Below, one piece after another: positions 17,188 to 24,978 of a stretch of 64,000 bases of DNA. This DNA comes from Streptomyces sp. NBC_00670. GTDB lineage: Bacteria; Actinomycetota; Actinomycetes; Streptomycetales; Streptomycetaceae. Location of the stretch: contig NZ_CP109017.1 of the NCBI RefSeq assembly GCF_036226765.1, forward strand, positions 3,730,501-3,794,500. The letters run 5' to 3'. A program made the translations under genes and the position numbers. The first letter of the stretch is position 1, and each line of letters opens with the position of its first letter. Below the pieces are notes generated by a model. The model searched no databases. It had not been told where the DNA came from and was given only the letters and a program-made list of their open reading frames with translations.

Positions 17188-18606
17188 GTGACCGGTACCG
17201 GAGTGGAAGCGGGCGCGGGAGCGGTGCGGATTCCGCACGTGGAGGGGTTCGCCGTGCGCTCCGCGCCGGGGTCGCCGAAGAAGGAGGGCAAGGCGCTGCG
17301 CCACCGGGTGCCCCGCGAGGCGCACGCCGCGTACACGCCCGCCCCGCAGCGGCCGGACCCGGTGAGCGCCGTGGAGGAGTCGGGGCGCGGCCGGCTGGCC
17401 GAGCTCACGCCGATACGGGTCGGCCGGATGGCCGCGTCGCCGTTCGCCTTCCTGCGCGGTTCGGCGGGCCTGATGGCGTACGACCTCGCCCGCACCCCCG
17501 CCACCGGCATCGACGCCCAGATCTGCGGCGACGCCCACGCGGCCAACTTCGGCCTGTACGCCGACGCGCGCGGCGGCCTCGTCATCGACCTCAACGACTT
17601 CGACGAGACCGTGTTCGGTCCCTGGGAGTGGGACCTCAAGCGGCTCGTCGCCTCGCTGGTGCTGGCCGGGCGCGAGGCGGGCGCCGGCGAGGACGCGTGC
17701 GCGGCGGCCGCGCGGGACGCGGCGGGCGCCTACCGGCGCACCATGCGGCTGCTGGCCAAGCTGCCGGTCCTGGACGCCTGGAACGCCATCGCCGACGAGG
17801 AGCTCGTCTCCCACACCGCCGCGCACGACCTGCTCGGCACCCTGGAGCGGGTCTCGGCCAAGGCCCGCGCCAACACCAGTGGACGGTTCGCCGCGAAGTC
17901 CACGGAGGACGACGGGGCGGGCGGCCGGCGCTTCACCGAGGCGCCGCCCGTGCTGCGCCGGGTGCCGGACGCGGAGGCGGCGGCCGTGGCGGCGTCGCTG
18001 GCGGAGTACCTGACGACGCTGCCGGAGGACCGGCTGCCGCTGCTCGCCCGGTACGCGGTGCACGACGTGGCGTTCCGGGTCGTCGGCACGGGCAGCGTGG
18101 GCACGCGGTCGTACGTCGTGCTGCTGCTCGACCACCGGGGCGAGCCGCTGGTGCTCCAGGTGAAGGAGGCGCGCCCCTCGGCGCTCCTGCCGCATCTGGC
18201 GACGGCGGGGCACGCCGTGCCGGAGGTGCCGCACGAGGGGCGGCGGGTGGTGCTCGGGCAGAAGCGGATGCAGGTCGTCAGCGACATCCTGCTGGGCTGG
18301 ACGACGGTGGCCGGGCGGCCGTTCCAGGTGCGGCAGTTCCGCAACCGCAAGGGCAGCGTGGATCCCGCGGCGCTCGCCGCGGACCAGATCGACGACTACG
18401 GGCGGATGACCGGCGCGCTCCTCGCCCGCGCCCACGCGCACAGCGCGGACCCGCGGCTGATCGCGGGCTACTGCGGCAAGAACGAGGAACTGGACGAGGC
18501 GATGGCCGCGTTCGCCGTGGCCTACGCGGAGGGCGTCGAACGGGACCATGCGGCACTGGTGGCGGCGGTGACGGCCGGCAGGGTGCCGGCGGAGACGGGC
18601 GTCTGA
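17188..18606 (+). CDS. DUF2252 family protein
   Basis: This 472-aa protein belongs to DUF2252, a widespread bacterial family with a kinase-like (aminoglycoside phosphotransferase-related) appearance but no proven reaction. Visible motifs include RMAASPFAFLRGSA, a possible catalytic loop ICGDAHAANFG, a following LVIDLNDFDET and LVLQVKEARPS. The GTG at 17188 was chosen because GGGGGAGG precedes it; a longer reading frame runs back through the tRNA and cannot be real. No signal peptide or membrane segment is seen. The J-domain gene begins 24 bp downstream. Confidence 0.87.
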   Translation: MTGTGVEAGAGAVRIPHVEGFAVRSAPGSPKKEGKALRHRVPREAHAAYTPAPQRPDPVSAVEESGRGRLAELTPIRVGRMAASPFAFLRGSAGLMAYDLARTPATGIDAQICGDAHAANFGLYADARGGLVIDLNDFDETVFGPWEWDLKRLVASLVLAGREAGAGEDACAAAARDAAGAYRRTMRLLAKLPVLDAWNAIADEELVSHTAAHDLLGTLERVSAKARANTSGRFAAKSTEDDGAGGRRFTEAPPVLRRVPDAEAAAVAASLAEYLTTLPEDRLPLLARYAVHDVAFRVVGTGSVGTRSYVVLLLDHRGEPLVLQVKEARPSALLPHLATAGHAVPEVPHEGRRVVLGQKRMQVVSDILLGWTTVAGRPFQVRQFRNRKGSVDPAALAADQIDDYGRMTGALLARAHAHSADPRLIAGYCGKNEELDEAMAAFAVAYAEGVERDHAALVAAVTAGRVPAETGV

Positions 18607-18630
18607 GGGGCCGTGTCTTACGCTGGGTGG

Positions 18631-19464
18631 GTGACGACGCCCGAAGCCGAGCCCACCGCACCCGAACCGTCGGCGGACGGTTCGCCCGAACCGCGCCCGG
18701 AGGACCGGCTCGAGCAGGCCGTCAAGGCCGCCGAACACGCCCTGATCGAGTTCGAGATCGCCGTCGACACCTTCCGCATCGAGGTCGAGAACTTCTCCCG
18801 CCTGCACCACCAGAAGCTCGGCCCGATGTACACCCGCCTCGACGAACTCGACGCCGAGATCGCCGAGGCCAAGGCGGCCCGCACCGGCGATCCCGAGGAC
18901 CGCCGCGCCGCCGACGAGGCCCGCGCCCGCGTGATGCCCATGCCCGGCGTGGAGGAGCTCTTCCACGGCTGGATGGACGAGAACGGCCTCTTCCCCGAGG
19001 CCGCCGCGATGCTCACCGACCAGCCCGTACGCCCCCCCGAGCGGGTCCGCCCCAGCGACGAGGCCCGCAAGCGGTACCGCGAACTCGCCCGCCGCGCCCA
19101 TCCCGACCTCGCCCAGGACGAGGACGAGCGCAAGCGCCGCGAGGAGTTCCTCACCCGGGTCAACGCCGCGTACGCCCGCGGCGACGAGGCCCAGCTGCGC
19201 GAACTCGCCGAGGAGTGGGCCGCGGGCCCGGCCCCCGCGGAGCGCGGACCGAGCCGCAGCGAGGAGCTGTACGCCCGCCTTGAGTGGCTCGCCCGCCGCA
19301 AGGAGCTGCTCACGGTGGTCGCCCGTGAGCTGGAGGAGAGCGCGATCGGGTCGATGCTGAAGATCGCGCCCGACGACCCCGACCGCCTCCTGGACGAGGT
19401 CGCCGAGCAGCTCCTGGCCCAGGTCGCCGAGCGCGAGGCCGAACTGGCCCGCTGGCGCGACTGA
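18631..19464 (+). CDS. J-domain-like protein
   Basis: This 277-aa, strongly charged protein has a helical N-terminal half (residues 25-100, probable coiled coil) and a J-domain-like segment around 140-180 with the HPD tripeptide at residues 157-159 (ARRAHPDLAQ). J domains stimulate the ATPase of DnaK; here the partner is not encoded nearby. The C-terminal half is again helical. The GTG at 18631 is preferred because TACGCT lies 6 bp upstream, the layout of a leaderless transcript; an in-frame GTG at 18613 would add six residues. Confidence 0.8.
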   Translation: MTTPEAEPTAPEPSADGSPEPRPEDRLEQAVKAAEHALIEFEIAVDTFRIEVENFSRLHHQKLGPMYTRLDELDAEIAEAKAARTGDPEDRRAADEARARVMPMPGVEELFHGWMDENGLFPEAAAMLTDQPVRPPERVRPSDEARKRYRELARRAHPDLAQDEDERKRREEFLTRVNAAYARGDEAQLRELAEEWAAGPAPAERGPSRSEELYARLEWLARRKELLTVVARELEESAIGSMLKIAPDDPDRLLDEVAEQLLAQVAEREAELARWRD

Positions 19465-19537
19465 GCGCGTACGGGTCCCCTACGGCCCCTGTGGGGACGG
19501 CGTACGCCCGGGGGCCCGGTCCGGTAGCGTCGGGGCC

Positions 19538-19885
19538 ATGCCTTTCGGAGCTGGTGTACCCACGGTCGAGGTCGCGGACCTCAAGGACGACGACTTCCTG
19601 CTGGACGTCCGCGAGGACGACGAGTGGCAGGCGGGCCATGCCGCCGGGGCGCTGCACATCCCCCTCAGTGACTTCGTGGCCCGCTACGGCGAACTGACCG
19701 AGGCCGCCCCGCAGGACGGCCGGATTCATGTGATCTGCCGCTCGGGCGGGCGTTCGGCCCAGGTCACCATGTACCTCGCGCAGCAGGGCGTCGACGCGGT
19801 GAACGTCGACGGCGGCATGCAGGCGTGGGCGGCGGGGGGCCGCCCGGTCGTGGACGACAAGGGCGAGCCGGGCTTCGTTCTCTAG
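19538..19885 (+). CDS. rhodanese-like domain protein
   Basis: This 115-aa single-domain rhodanese is a sulfurtransferase-type protein with catalytic Cys67 in the loop VICRSGGRSAQ; LLDVREDDEWQAGHAAGALHI is the typical N-terminal part. It is cytosolic. The substrate is unknown; such proteins pass persulfide sulfur or act in redox handling. The ATG at 19538 is 7 bp after TAGCGT (19525-19530), so the message is probably leaderless and this gene has its own promoter. Confidence 0.93.
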   Translation: MPFGAGVPTVEVADLKDDDFLLDVREDDEWQAGHAAGALHIPLSDFVARYGELTEAAPQDGRIHVICRSGGRSAQVTMYLAQQGVDAVNVDGGMQAWAAGGRPVVDDKGEPGFVL

Positions 19886-19998
19886 CCGGACGGTCGCCGT
19901 CGTGCTCCCGGAGCTGTGCGGGACGTGTGGGGCTGAGTACCGTTCCGGTGCGCACGACCGCGCGGTGACCGGGACGACTGCTGGGGAGACGGGGCGGA

Positions 19999-20715
19999 AT
20001 GGACAGGTACGACGAGGGCGGGGCACCGACCGTGGCGGAGGACGCCCCGCCCCCCGACCGCGCCCCCGCCGGGATCACCGCGCTCTCGCCGCGCTACCAG
20101 ATAGCCGCCGCGCTCGCGCTCGCCGTCGTCGCGGTGGGCACGCTCGTGCACCTGAGCATGGTGTTCCTGCACGTCGCGCCCGCCAACACGCTCACCAAGC
20201 AGCACGGCCAGGCCGTCGACGACTGGATCTACCCCGAGTTCGAGCAGAACTGGAAGCTGTTCGCGCCCAATCCGCTGCAGCAGAACATCGACGTCCAGGT
20301 CCGCGCCGACCTGCGCACCGACGGTGGCGCCGTGCGCACCACCGGCTGGTACGACCTGTCCGCGCTCGACGGGGCGGACATCCTGCACAACCCGCTGCCG
20401 AGCCACACCCAGCAGAACGAGCTGCGCCGGGCCTGGGACTTCTACGTCTCCTCGCACGACAACGCGGGTCGTCCGTCCGGCACGCGCGGTGACCTCTCCG
20501 AGAGCTATCTGCGCCGTATCGTCGCGCGCCGCCTGGACCGGCTGTCGGCGGACGTCCGCGAGAACACCGTGACCCGGGTCCAGCTGCGGTCCAGCACGAC
20601 CAACGTCCAGCCGCCCGACTGGAGCGGGGAGAAGGTCTCCGACAAGCCGGTCTACCGGGTGCTCCCCTGGTGGACGCTGTCGAAGAACGACGACGGGACG
20701 GGGGCGGACGCGTGA
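19999..20715 (+). CDS. DUF5819 family membrane protein
   Basis: This 238-aa protein has a charged, Pro-rich N-terminus, one membrane segment (about residues 33-56, IAAALALAVVAVGTLVHLSM) and an extracellular domain. The phrase EFEQNWKLFAPNP (about residues 76-88) is shared with proteins that accompany HTTM membrane proteins, and the next gene is indeed HTTM. The GTG start of the HTTM gene overlaps this gene's stop by 4 bp. Function unknown; a subunit or partner of the HTTM protein is the natural inference. Start ATG at 19999 lies 8 bp after GGGGCGG. Confidence 0.87.
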   Translation: MDRYDEGGAPTVAEDAPPPDRAPAGITALSPRYQIAAALALAVVAVGTLVHLSMVFLHVAPANTLTKQHGQAVDDWIYPEFEQNWKLFAPNPLQQNIDVQVRADLRTDGGAVRTTGWYDLSALDGADILHNPLPSHTQQNELRRAWDFYVSSHDNAGRPSGTRGDLSESYLRRIVARRLDRLSADVRENTVTRVQLRSSTTNVQPPDWSGEKVSDKPVYRVLPWWTLSKNDDGTGADA

Positions 20716-22049
20716 GGGACCACGACGACATGCGCGGCGAGGACGGGGCCGACGGGGCCCACGGGAACGCGAACGGCGTTCCGGCTCCTGCCGCTCCCGC
20801 TCCCGCTTCCACCTCCACCCCTCCGCGGCGGCTCTCCGCCCCCCTCGCGCGCGGGATCGCCCGAGCCACCGCGGTCGCGCTCGGGCCGTACCAGAGCGCG
20901 GTGGTCCGGATCGGGTTCTCCCTGACCTGGCTGCTGTTCCTGCTGCGCGAGTTCCCGCACCGCGCTGAGCTGTACGGACCCGACGGGCCGTGGAGCTGGC
21001 ATCTGGCCGAGCGGCTGATCGCGGAGAACCACGCGTTCACCGTGCTGATGTGGTCCGACAGCCGGGCCTGGTTCGAACTCGTCTACGCGCTGGCCGTGCT
21101 GTCCAGCGTCGCGCTGCTGCTGGGCTGGCGCACCCGTGCCGCGTCCGTGCTGTTCATGGTGGGCGTGCTGTCGCTGCAGAACCGCAGCGTCTTCATGGGC
21201 GACGGCGGCGACAACGTCATCCATCTGATGGCGATCTACCTGGTGTTCACGCGGTGCGCCCAGGTGTGGTCCCTGGACGAGCGCCGGGAGCGGCGGGCCC
21301 GCGCCGCCCGCGCGCGGGGCTCCGCTCTCGCGCCGGACCGCGCCGGTCCCGCCCTGTGGGCCGTGCTGGGCGTCGCGCTGGCCGTGGCGAGCGGTGCGGG
21401 GGAGCTCACCGCGGGCTGGGCGGTCGTGTTCTGGGGCCTGTGGGCGGTGCAGGGCCTGTGGTGGTACGCCGGGCGCCGGGCGCCGGGCGGCGAGCCGCGC
21501 CTCCTGCTGGACGTCGTCGCCAACCTCGCGCACAACGCCGCGCTGCTCGTCGTCATGGCGGAGGCGTGCCTGATCTACTCGACGGCCGGCTGGTACAAGA
21601 TCCAGGGCTCGCGCTGGCAGGACGGCACCGCCGTCTACTACCCGCTGCACCTGGACTACTTCTCGCCCTGGCCCGCGCTCTCGCAGCTGCTGGGCGCCGG
21701 CGGGGTCATGGTCCTGCTGGTGACCTACGGCACGGTGATCGTCCAGGTCGCGTTCCCGTTCACGCTGCTCAACCGGCGGGTCAAGAACGCGCTGCTCGTG
21801 GTCATGATGACCGAGCACGCGGCGATCGCCGTGCTGCTCGGGCTGCCGTTCTTCTCGCTGGCGATGATCGCCGCGGACGCGGTGTTCCTGCCGACGTCCT
21901 TCCTGCGGCGCGTCGGCGGCTGGGCGCTGCGGGGGCGGCGGGCGGTGTCCGCCCGCCTCGGCCGTGGCGCGCGGGGCGGCGGGGCGGTCGTGCCGGGGCC
22001 GCGGACGGAGGAGCCGGCCGCGGAGTCGCACGTAGGGTTCACCGCATGA
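20712..22049 (+). CDS. HTTM domain multi-pass membrane protein
   Basis: This 445-aa protein carries an HTTM domain, the horizontally transferred transmembrane fold related to vitamin K-dependent gamma-carboxylase. About eight membrane segments are seen, with family-like stretches VVRIGFSLTWLLFLLREFPHR, GDGGDNVIHLMAIYLVFTRC, IYSTAGWYKIQGSRWQDGTAV, VAFPFTLLNRRVKN and MTEHAAIAVLLGLPFFSLAM. The true reaction in bacteria is mostly unknown; carboxylation is not proven here. The N-terminal 45 residues are disordered. It starts inside the DUF5819 stop codon and ends overlapping the TrmH gene by 4 bp. Confidence 0.9.
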   Translation: MRDHDDMRGEDGADGAHGNANGVPAPAAPAPASTSTPPRRLSAPLARGIARATAVALGPYQSAVVRIGFSLTWLLFLLREFPHRAELYGPDGPWSWHLAERLIAENHAFTVLMWSDSRAWFELVYALAVLSSVALLLGWRTRAASVLFMVGVLSLQNRSVFMGDGGDNVIHLMAIYLVFTRCAQVWSLDERRERRARAARARGSALAPDRAGPALWAVLGVALAVASGAGELTAGWAVVFWGLWAVQGLWWYAGRRAPGGEPRLLLDVVANLAHNAALLVVMAEACLIYSTAGWYKIQGSRWQDGTAVYYPLHLDYFSPWPALSQLLGAGGVMVLLVTYGTVIVQVAFPFTLLNRRVKNALLVVMMTEHAAIAVLLGLPFFSLAMIAADAVFLPTSFLRRVGGWALRGRRAVSARLGRGARGGGAVVPGPRTEEPAAESHVGFTA

Positions 22050-22849
22050 ACGATCCCGAGGTGGCGGCCTCGTCTTCCGGCCCCGGGGCGGCGGGCCCGT
22101 CGTCCGGCGCCGAGGCCGCTGTGCGGCTGTGGCGCCGTTGTGCCGACGGGGCCGTGCTGCTCGACGGCTTTCACGCGCTCAAGCACGCGCTGCGGTTCGG
22201 CGCCCGCGTGCCCGTGGCGGTCACCGCCGACCGGGCGGCGGCCCTCGCGCTCGCCGACGAGCTGGCGCCGGACGTGCGCGAGGGGCTGGCGGCGTTGCTG
22301 ACCGAGGTCCCGGAGTCCGCCTACCGGGCGCTCGTCGCCCGGCCGCATCCCACGGGGGTGGCCGCCCTCGCGGAGCGGCCGGCGCGGGAGGCGAATCTGC
22401 GGGCGCTGGCGCATGCGCCGCGGCGTGCGCCGGTCGTCGTGCTCGACAATCCGCGCAACCTGGGGAACGCCGGGGCCGTCATCCGGCTCGCGGCGGGGTT
22501 CGGGGCGACGGGGGTCGTCACCACCGGGACGCTCGACCCCTGGCATCCGGCGGTGGTGCGGGGTGGGGCGGGGTTGCACTTCGCGACGGCGGTGGAGCGG
22601 CTGGGGGTCGAGGAGTTGCCAGACGGGCCCTTGTGGGCGCTGGATCCGGAGGGGGAGGACATCCGGGGGGTGCGGGTTCCGGACGATGCGTTGTTGGCGT
22701 TCGGGTCGGAGCGGAGTGGCCTGTCGTCGGAGGTGCGGGGGCGGGCGGATCGGTTGGTGGCGTTGCCGATGCGGGCGCAGGTGTCGAGCTACAACCTCGC
22801 GACGAGCGTGGGGATGGCGTTGTTCCACTGGAGCGCGGGGGCGGTGTGA
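22046..22849 (+). CDS. TrmH/SpoU family RNA methyltransferase
   Basis: This 267-aa SPOUT-fold protein probably 2'-O-methylates a ribose in tRNA or rRNA using S-adenosylmethionine. The knot motifs are clear: LDNPRNLGNAGAVIRLAAGF (motif 1), LLAFGSERSGLS (motif 2) and VSSYNLATSVGMALFHW (motif 3). The N-terminal extension may recognise RNA. The ATG at 22046 overlaps the HTTM stop, so it is translated as the third gene of that unit, an unusual partner for a membrane system. The target nucleotide cannot be predicted. Confidence 0.9.
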   Translation: MNDPEVAASSSGPGAAGPSSGAEAAVRLWRRCADGAVLLDGFHALKHALRFGARVPVAVTADRAAALALADELAPDVREGLAALLTEVPESAYRALVARPHPTGVAALAERPAREANLRALAHAPRRAPVVVLDNPRNLGNAGAVIRLAAGFGATGVVTTGTLDPWHPAVVRGGAGLHFATAVERLGVEELPDGPLWALDPEGEDIRGVRVPDDALLAFGSERSGLSSEVRGRADRLVALPMRAQVSSYNLATSVGMALFHWSAGAV

Positions 22850-22960
22850 TGCGCCCCCGCCGCCCCTACCCTTCCCGTCCTCCAGGGGCTCCGCCCCTTC
22901 GACCCCGGGAGAGCTCGGGTGGGTGGGGCTGAGCGGGGAGTGCGGGTGGGTGGGGACTTC

Positions 22961-23076
22961 TCGCGCAGTTCCCCGCGCCCCTTTCGGGGCACGGTGAGTG
23001 CTCGGGCACACCGCGGCGGAGCCGCGCGAAAGATACGGCCCCGCGCCTTGTTTTTCAGGGGCGCGGGGAACTGCGC
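22961..23076. repeat. 20-bp inverted repeat of a common Streptomyces intergenic type
   Basis: The arm GCGCAGTTCCCCGCGCCCCT at 22961-22980 recurs in exact inverse at 23057-23076, 76 bp later. Sequences of this type (GGGGCGCGGGGAACTGCGC) are scattered between genes in many Streptomyces genomes. The right arm also pairs with an adjacent CCCCGCGCC to make a hairpin with a T-rich loop, so it may terminate the converging trmH and paaN genes. Apart from this the 279-bp gap holds nothing recognised. Confidence 0.75.
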
Positions 23077-23128
23077 GATCAGCCACATCGGACCCGCACC
23101 CGCGAATGAACCCCACCCACCCGAGCTC

Positions 23129-24835
23129 TCAAGCGCCCAGGCCCGTGGAAGGGCGCCGTACCTCCACCACCCGGAAGCGGTTGGCCACGAATGCCGCGTC
23201 GCAGAGCGCCGCGCTCGCCGCGGGGTTGCCGCCCGACCCGTGGAAGTCGGAGAACGCGGCCGTCTGGTTGACGTAGACGCCGCCCGTCAGGTTGAGGGAG
23301 AGCTGGGCGCACTCCTCCAGGCAGACGTCCTCGACGGCCTGTTCGACCTCCGGGGAGGTCGTGTACGCGCCGACGGTCATCGCGCCCTTGTCGCGGATCG
23401 TGCGCCGCAGCAGGTCGAGCGCGTCGGCCGTGGAGTCGACGGCGACGGCGAAGGAGACCGGGCCGAAGCACTCGCTGAGGTACGCGGCCTCCGCATCCGG
23501 CTTGGCACCGTCCAGCTTCACCAGGACCGGCGTGCGGACCACCGCGTCCGGGAAGTCGGGGTGGGCCACCTCGCGCGAGGCGAGCGCGACCTCGCCGAGG
23601 CCGGACGCGGCCTCCAGCCGGGCCTTGACGTCCGGGTTGACGAGCGCGCCGAGCAGCGCGTTCGCCCGTGCGTCGTCGCCCAGCAGGCCCTCCACCGCCC
23701 TGGCCACGTCCGCGGCGACCTCGTCGTACGTCTTCGGGCCCGCGTCCGTGGTGATGCCCTCGCGGGGGATCAGCAGGTTCTGCGGGGTGGTGCACATCTG
23801 GCCGCTGTAGAGGGAGAGCGAGAACGCCAGGTTGGCGAGCATCCCCTTGTAGTCGTCGGTGGAGTCGACGACGACCGTGTTGACGCCGGCCTTCTCCGTG
23901 TAGACCTGCGCCTGGTGGGCGTGGGTCTCCAGCCAGTCGCCGAAGGACGTCGAGCCCGTGTAGTCGATGATCTTCACCTCGGGGCGGGTGGCGAGCGTCT
24001 TGGCCAGGCCCTCGCCGGGGCGTTCGGCGGCCAGCGCGACCAGGTTGGGGTCGAAGCCCGCCTCGGCGAGCACCTCGCGGGCGGTCCGGACGGTGAGTGC
24101 CAGCGGGAGCACCGCGCGCGGGTGCGGCTTGACCAGGACCGCGTTGCCGGTGGCCAGGGAGGCGAACAGGCCCGGGTAGCCGTTCCACGTCGGGAAGGTG
24201 TTGCAGCCGATGACCAGGGCGATGCCGCGCGGCACGGCCCGGAACGTCTTGGTGAGCACCAGTGGGTCCCGCTTGCCCTGGGGCTTGGTCCACGACGCGG
24301 TGTCCGGGGTGCGGGTCTGCTCCGCGTAGGCGTACGCGACCGCCTCCAGACCGCGGTCCTGGGCGTGCGGGCCGCCCGCCTGGAGCGCCATCAGATACGC
24401 CTGCCCGGAGGTGTGCATCACCGCGTGCGCGAACTCGTGCGTGCGGTCGCTGATCCGCTTGAGGATCTCCAGGCAGACCACCGCGCGCACCTCCGCGCCC
24501 GCGTCCCGCCAGGCCCGCTGACCGGCCCGCATCGCGGGCAGCAGCACGTCCACGTCCGGGTGCGGGTACGTCACGCCCAGCTCGATGCCGTACGGGGAGA
24601 CCTCGCCGCCCACCCAGTCGTCGGTGCCGGGCTGGCCGAGGTCCAGCCGGGTGCCGAGCAGGGCGTCGAAGGCCGCCTTGCCCGCGCCCGCGTCCAGGCT
24701 GCCGTTCTCCCCGTAGGCCTTGGGGTGCTCGGGGTGCGGCGACCAGTACGCGCGCGTGCGGATCGCCTCCAGCGCCTTGTCGAGCGTGGGCCGGTGCTGC
24801 GTGATCAGCCGGTGCGCGACGGGTTCGGCGGTCAT
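23129..24835 (-). CDS. paaN: phenylacetic acid degradation protein PaaN (aldehyde dehydrogenase family)
   Basis: This 568-aa protein matches the PaaN family, a stand-alone aldehyde dehydrogenase linked to phenylacetyl-CoA ring opening. Features include IVIGCNTFPTWNGYPGLF-like cofactor region, IIDYTGSTSFGDWLE, and the probable catalytic Cys in LYSGQMCTTPQNLL. The ATG at 24835 (MTAEPVAHRLITQHRPTL) follows GAGGAG; the upstream extension runs into the divergent promoter region. None of the ring-epoxidase genes paaABCDE lie in the window, so its role here may be aldehyde oxidation outside that pathway. Confidence 0.9.
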   Translation of the reverse strand: MTAEPVAHRLITQHRPTLDKALEAIRTRAYWSPHPEHPKAYGENGSLDAGAGKAAFDALLGTRLDLGQPGTDDWVGGEVSPYGIELGVTYPHPDVDVLLPAMRAGQRAWRDAGAEVRAVVCLEILKRISDRTHEFAHAVMHTSGQAYLMALQAGGPHAQDRGLEAVAYAYAEQTRTPDTASWTKPQGKRDPLVLTKTFRAVPRGIALVIGCNTFPTWNGYPGLFASLATGNAVLVKPHPRAVLPLALTVRTAREVLAEAGFDPNLVALAAERPGEGLAKTLATRPEVKIIDYTGSTSFGDWLETHAHQAQVYTEKAGVNTVVVDSTDDYKGMLANLAFSLSLYSGQMCTTPQNLLIPREGITTDAGPKTYDEVAADVARAVEGLLGDDARANALLGALVNPDVKARLEAASGLGEVALASREVAHPDFPDAVVRTPVLVKLDGAKPDAEAAYLSECFGPVSFAVAVDSTADALDLLRRTIRDKGAMTVGAYTTSPEVEQAVEDVCLEECAQLSLNLTGGVYVNQTAAFSDFHGSGGNPAASAALCDAAFVANRFRVVEVRRPSTGLGA

Positions 24836-24908
24836 GCGGAACCAACTCCTCACCTGGGCGGGAACGTGGACGGAACAGGGGCGGGGACGGGCGGACACGG
24901 CTAGAGTA

Positions 24909-24922
24909 ACCGAACGATCGGT
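24909..24922. promoter_or_regulatory. candidate TetR-family (PaaR-like) operator, paaN/hydroxyacyl-CoA dehydrogenase promoter
   Basis: ACCGAACGATCGGT has perfect 5-bp inverted arms (ACCGA, TCGGT) around four bases, in the divergent promoter between paaN and the dehydrogenase gene. It fits the ACCGNNCGNNCGGT core I recall for corynebacterial PaaR. The TetR gene in this operon is the obvious ligand (inference). A near-identical copy lies at 27745. Confidence 0.65.
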
Positions 24923-24946
24923 CGGGACAAGGGGGTCCGCCGCATC

Positions 24947-24955
24947 TGTGGACAA
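24947..24955 (-). promoter_or_regulatory. single DnaA box
   Basis: TGTGGACAA, the reverse complement of the consensus TTGTCCACA, lies 23 bp before the start codon of the dehydrogenase gene. Confidence 0.6.
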
Positions 24956-24978
24956 CTCCGTGCGGGAGGATCGCGCAC

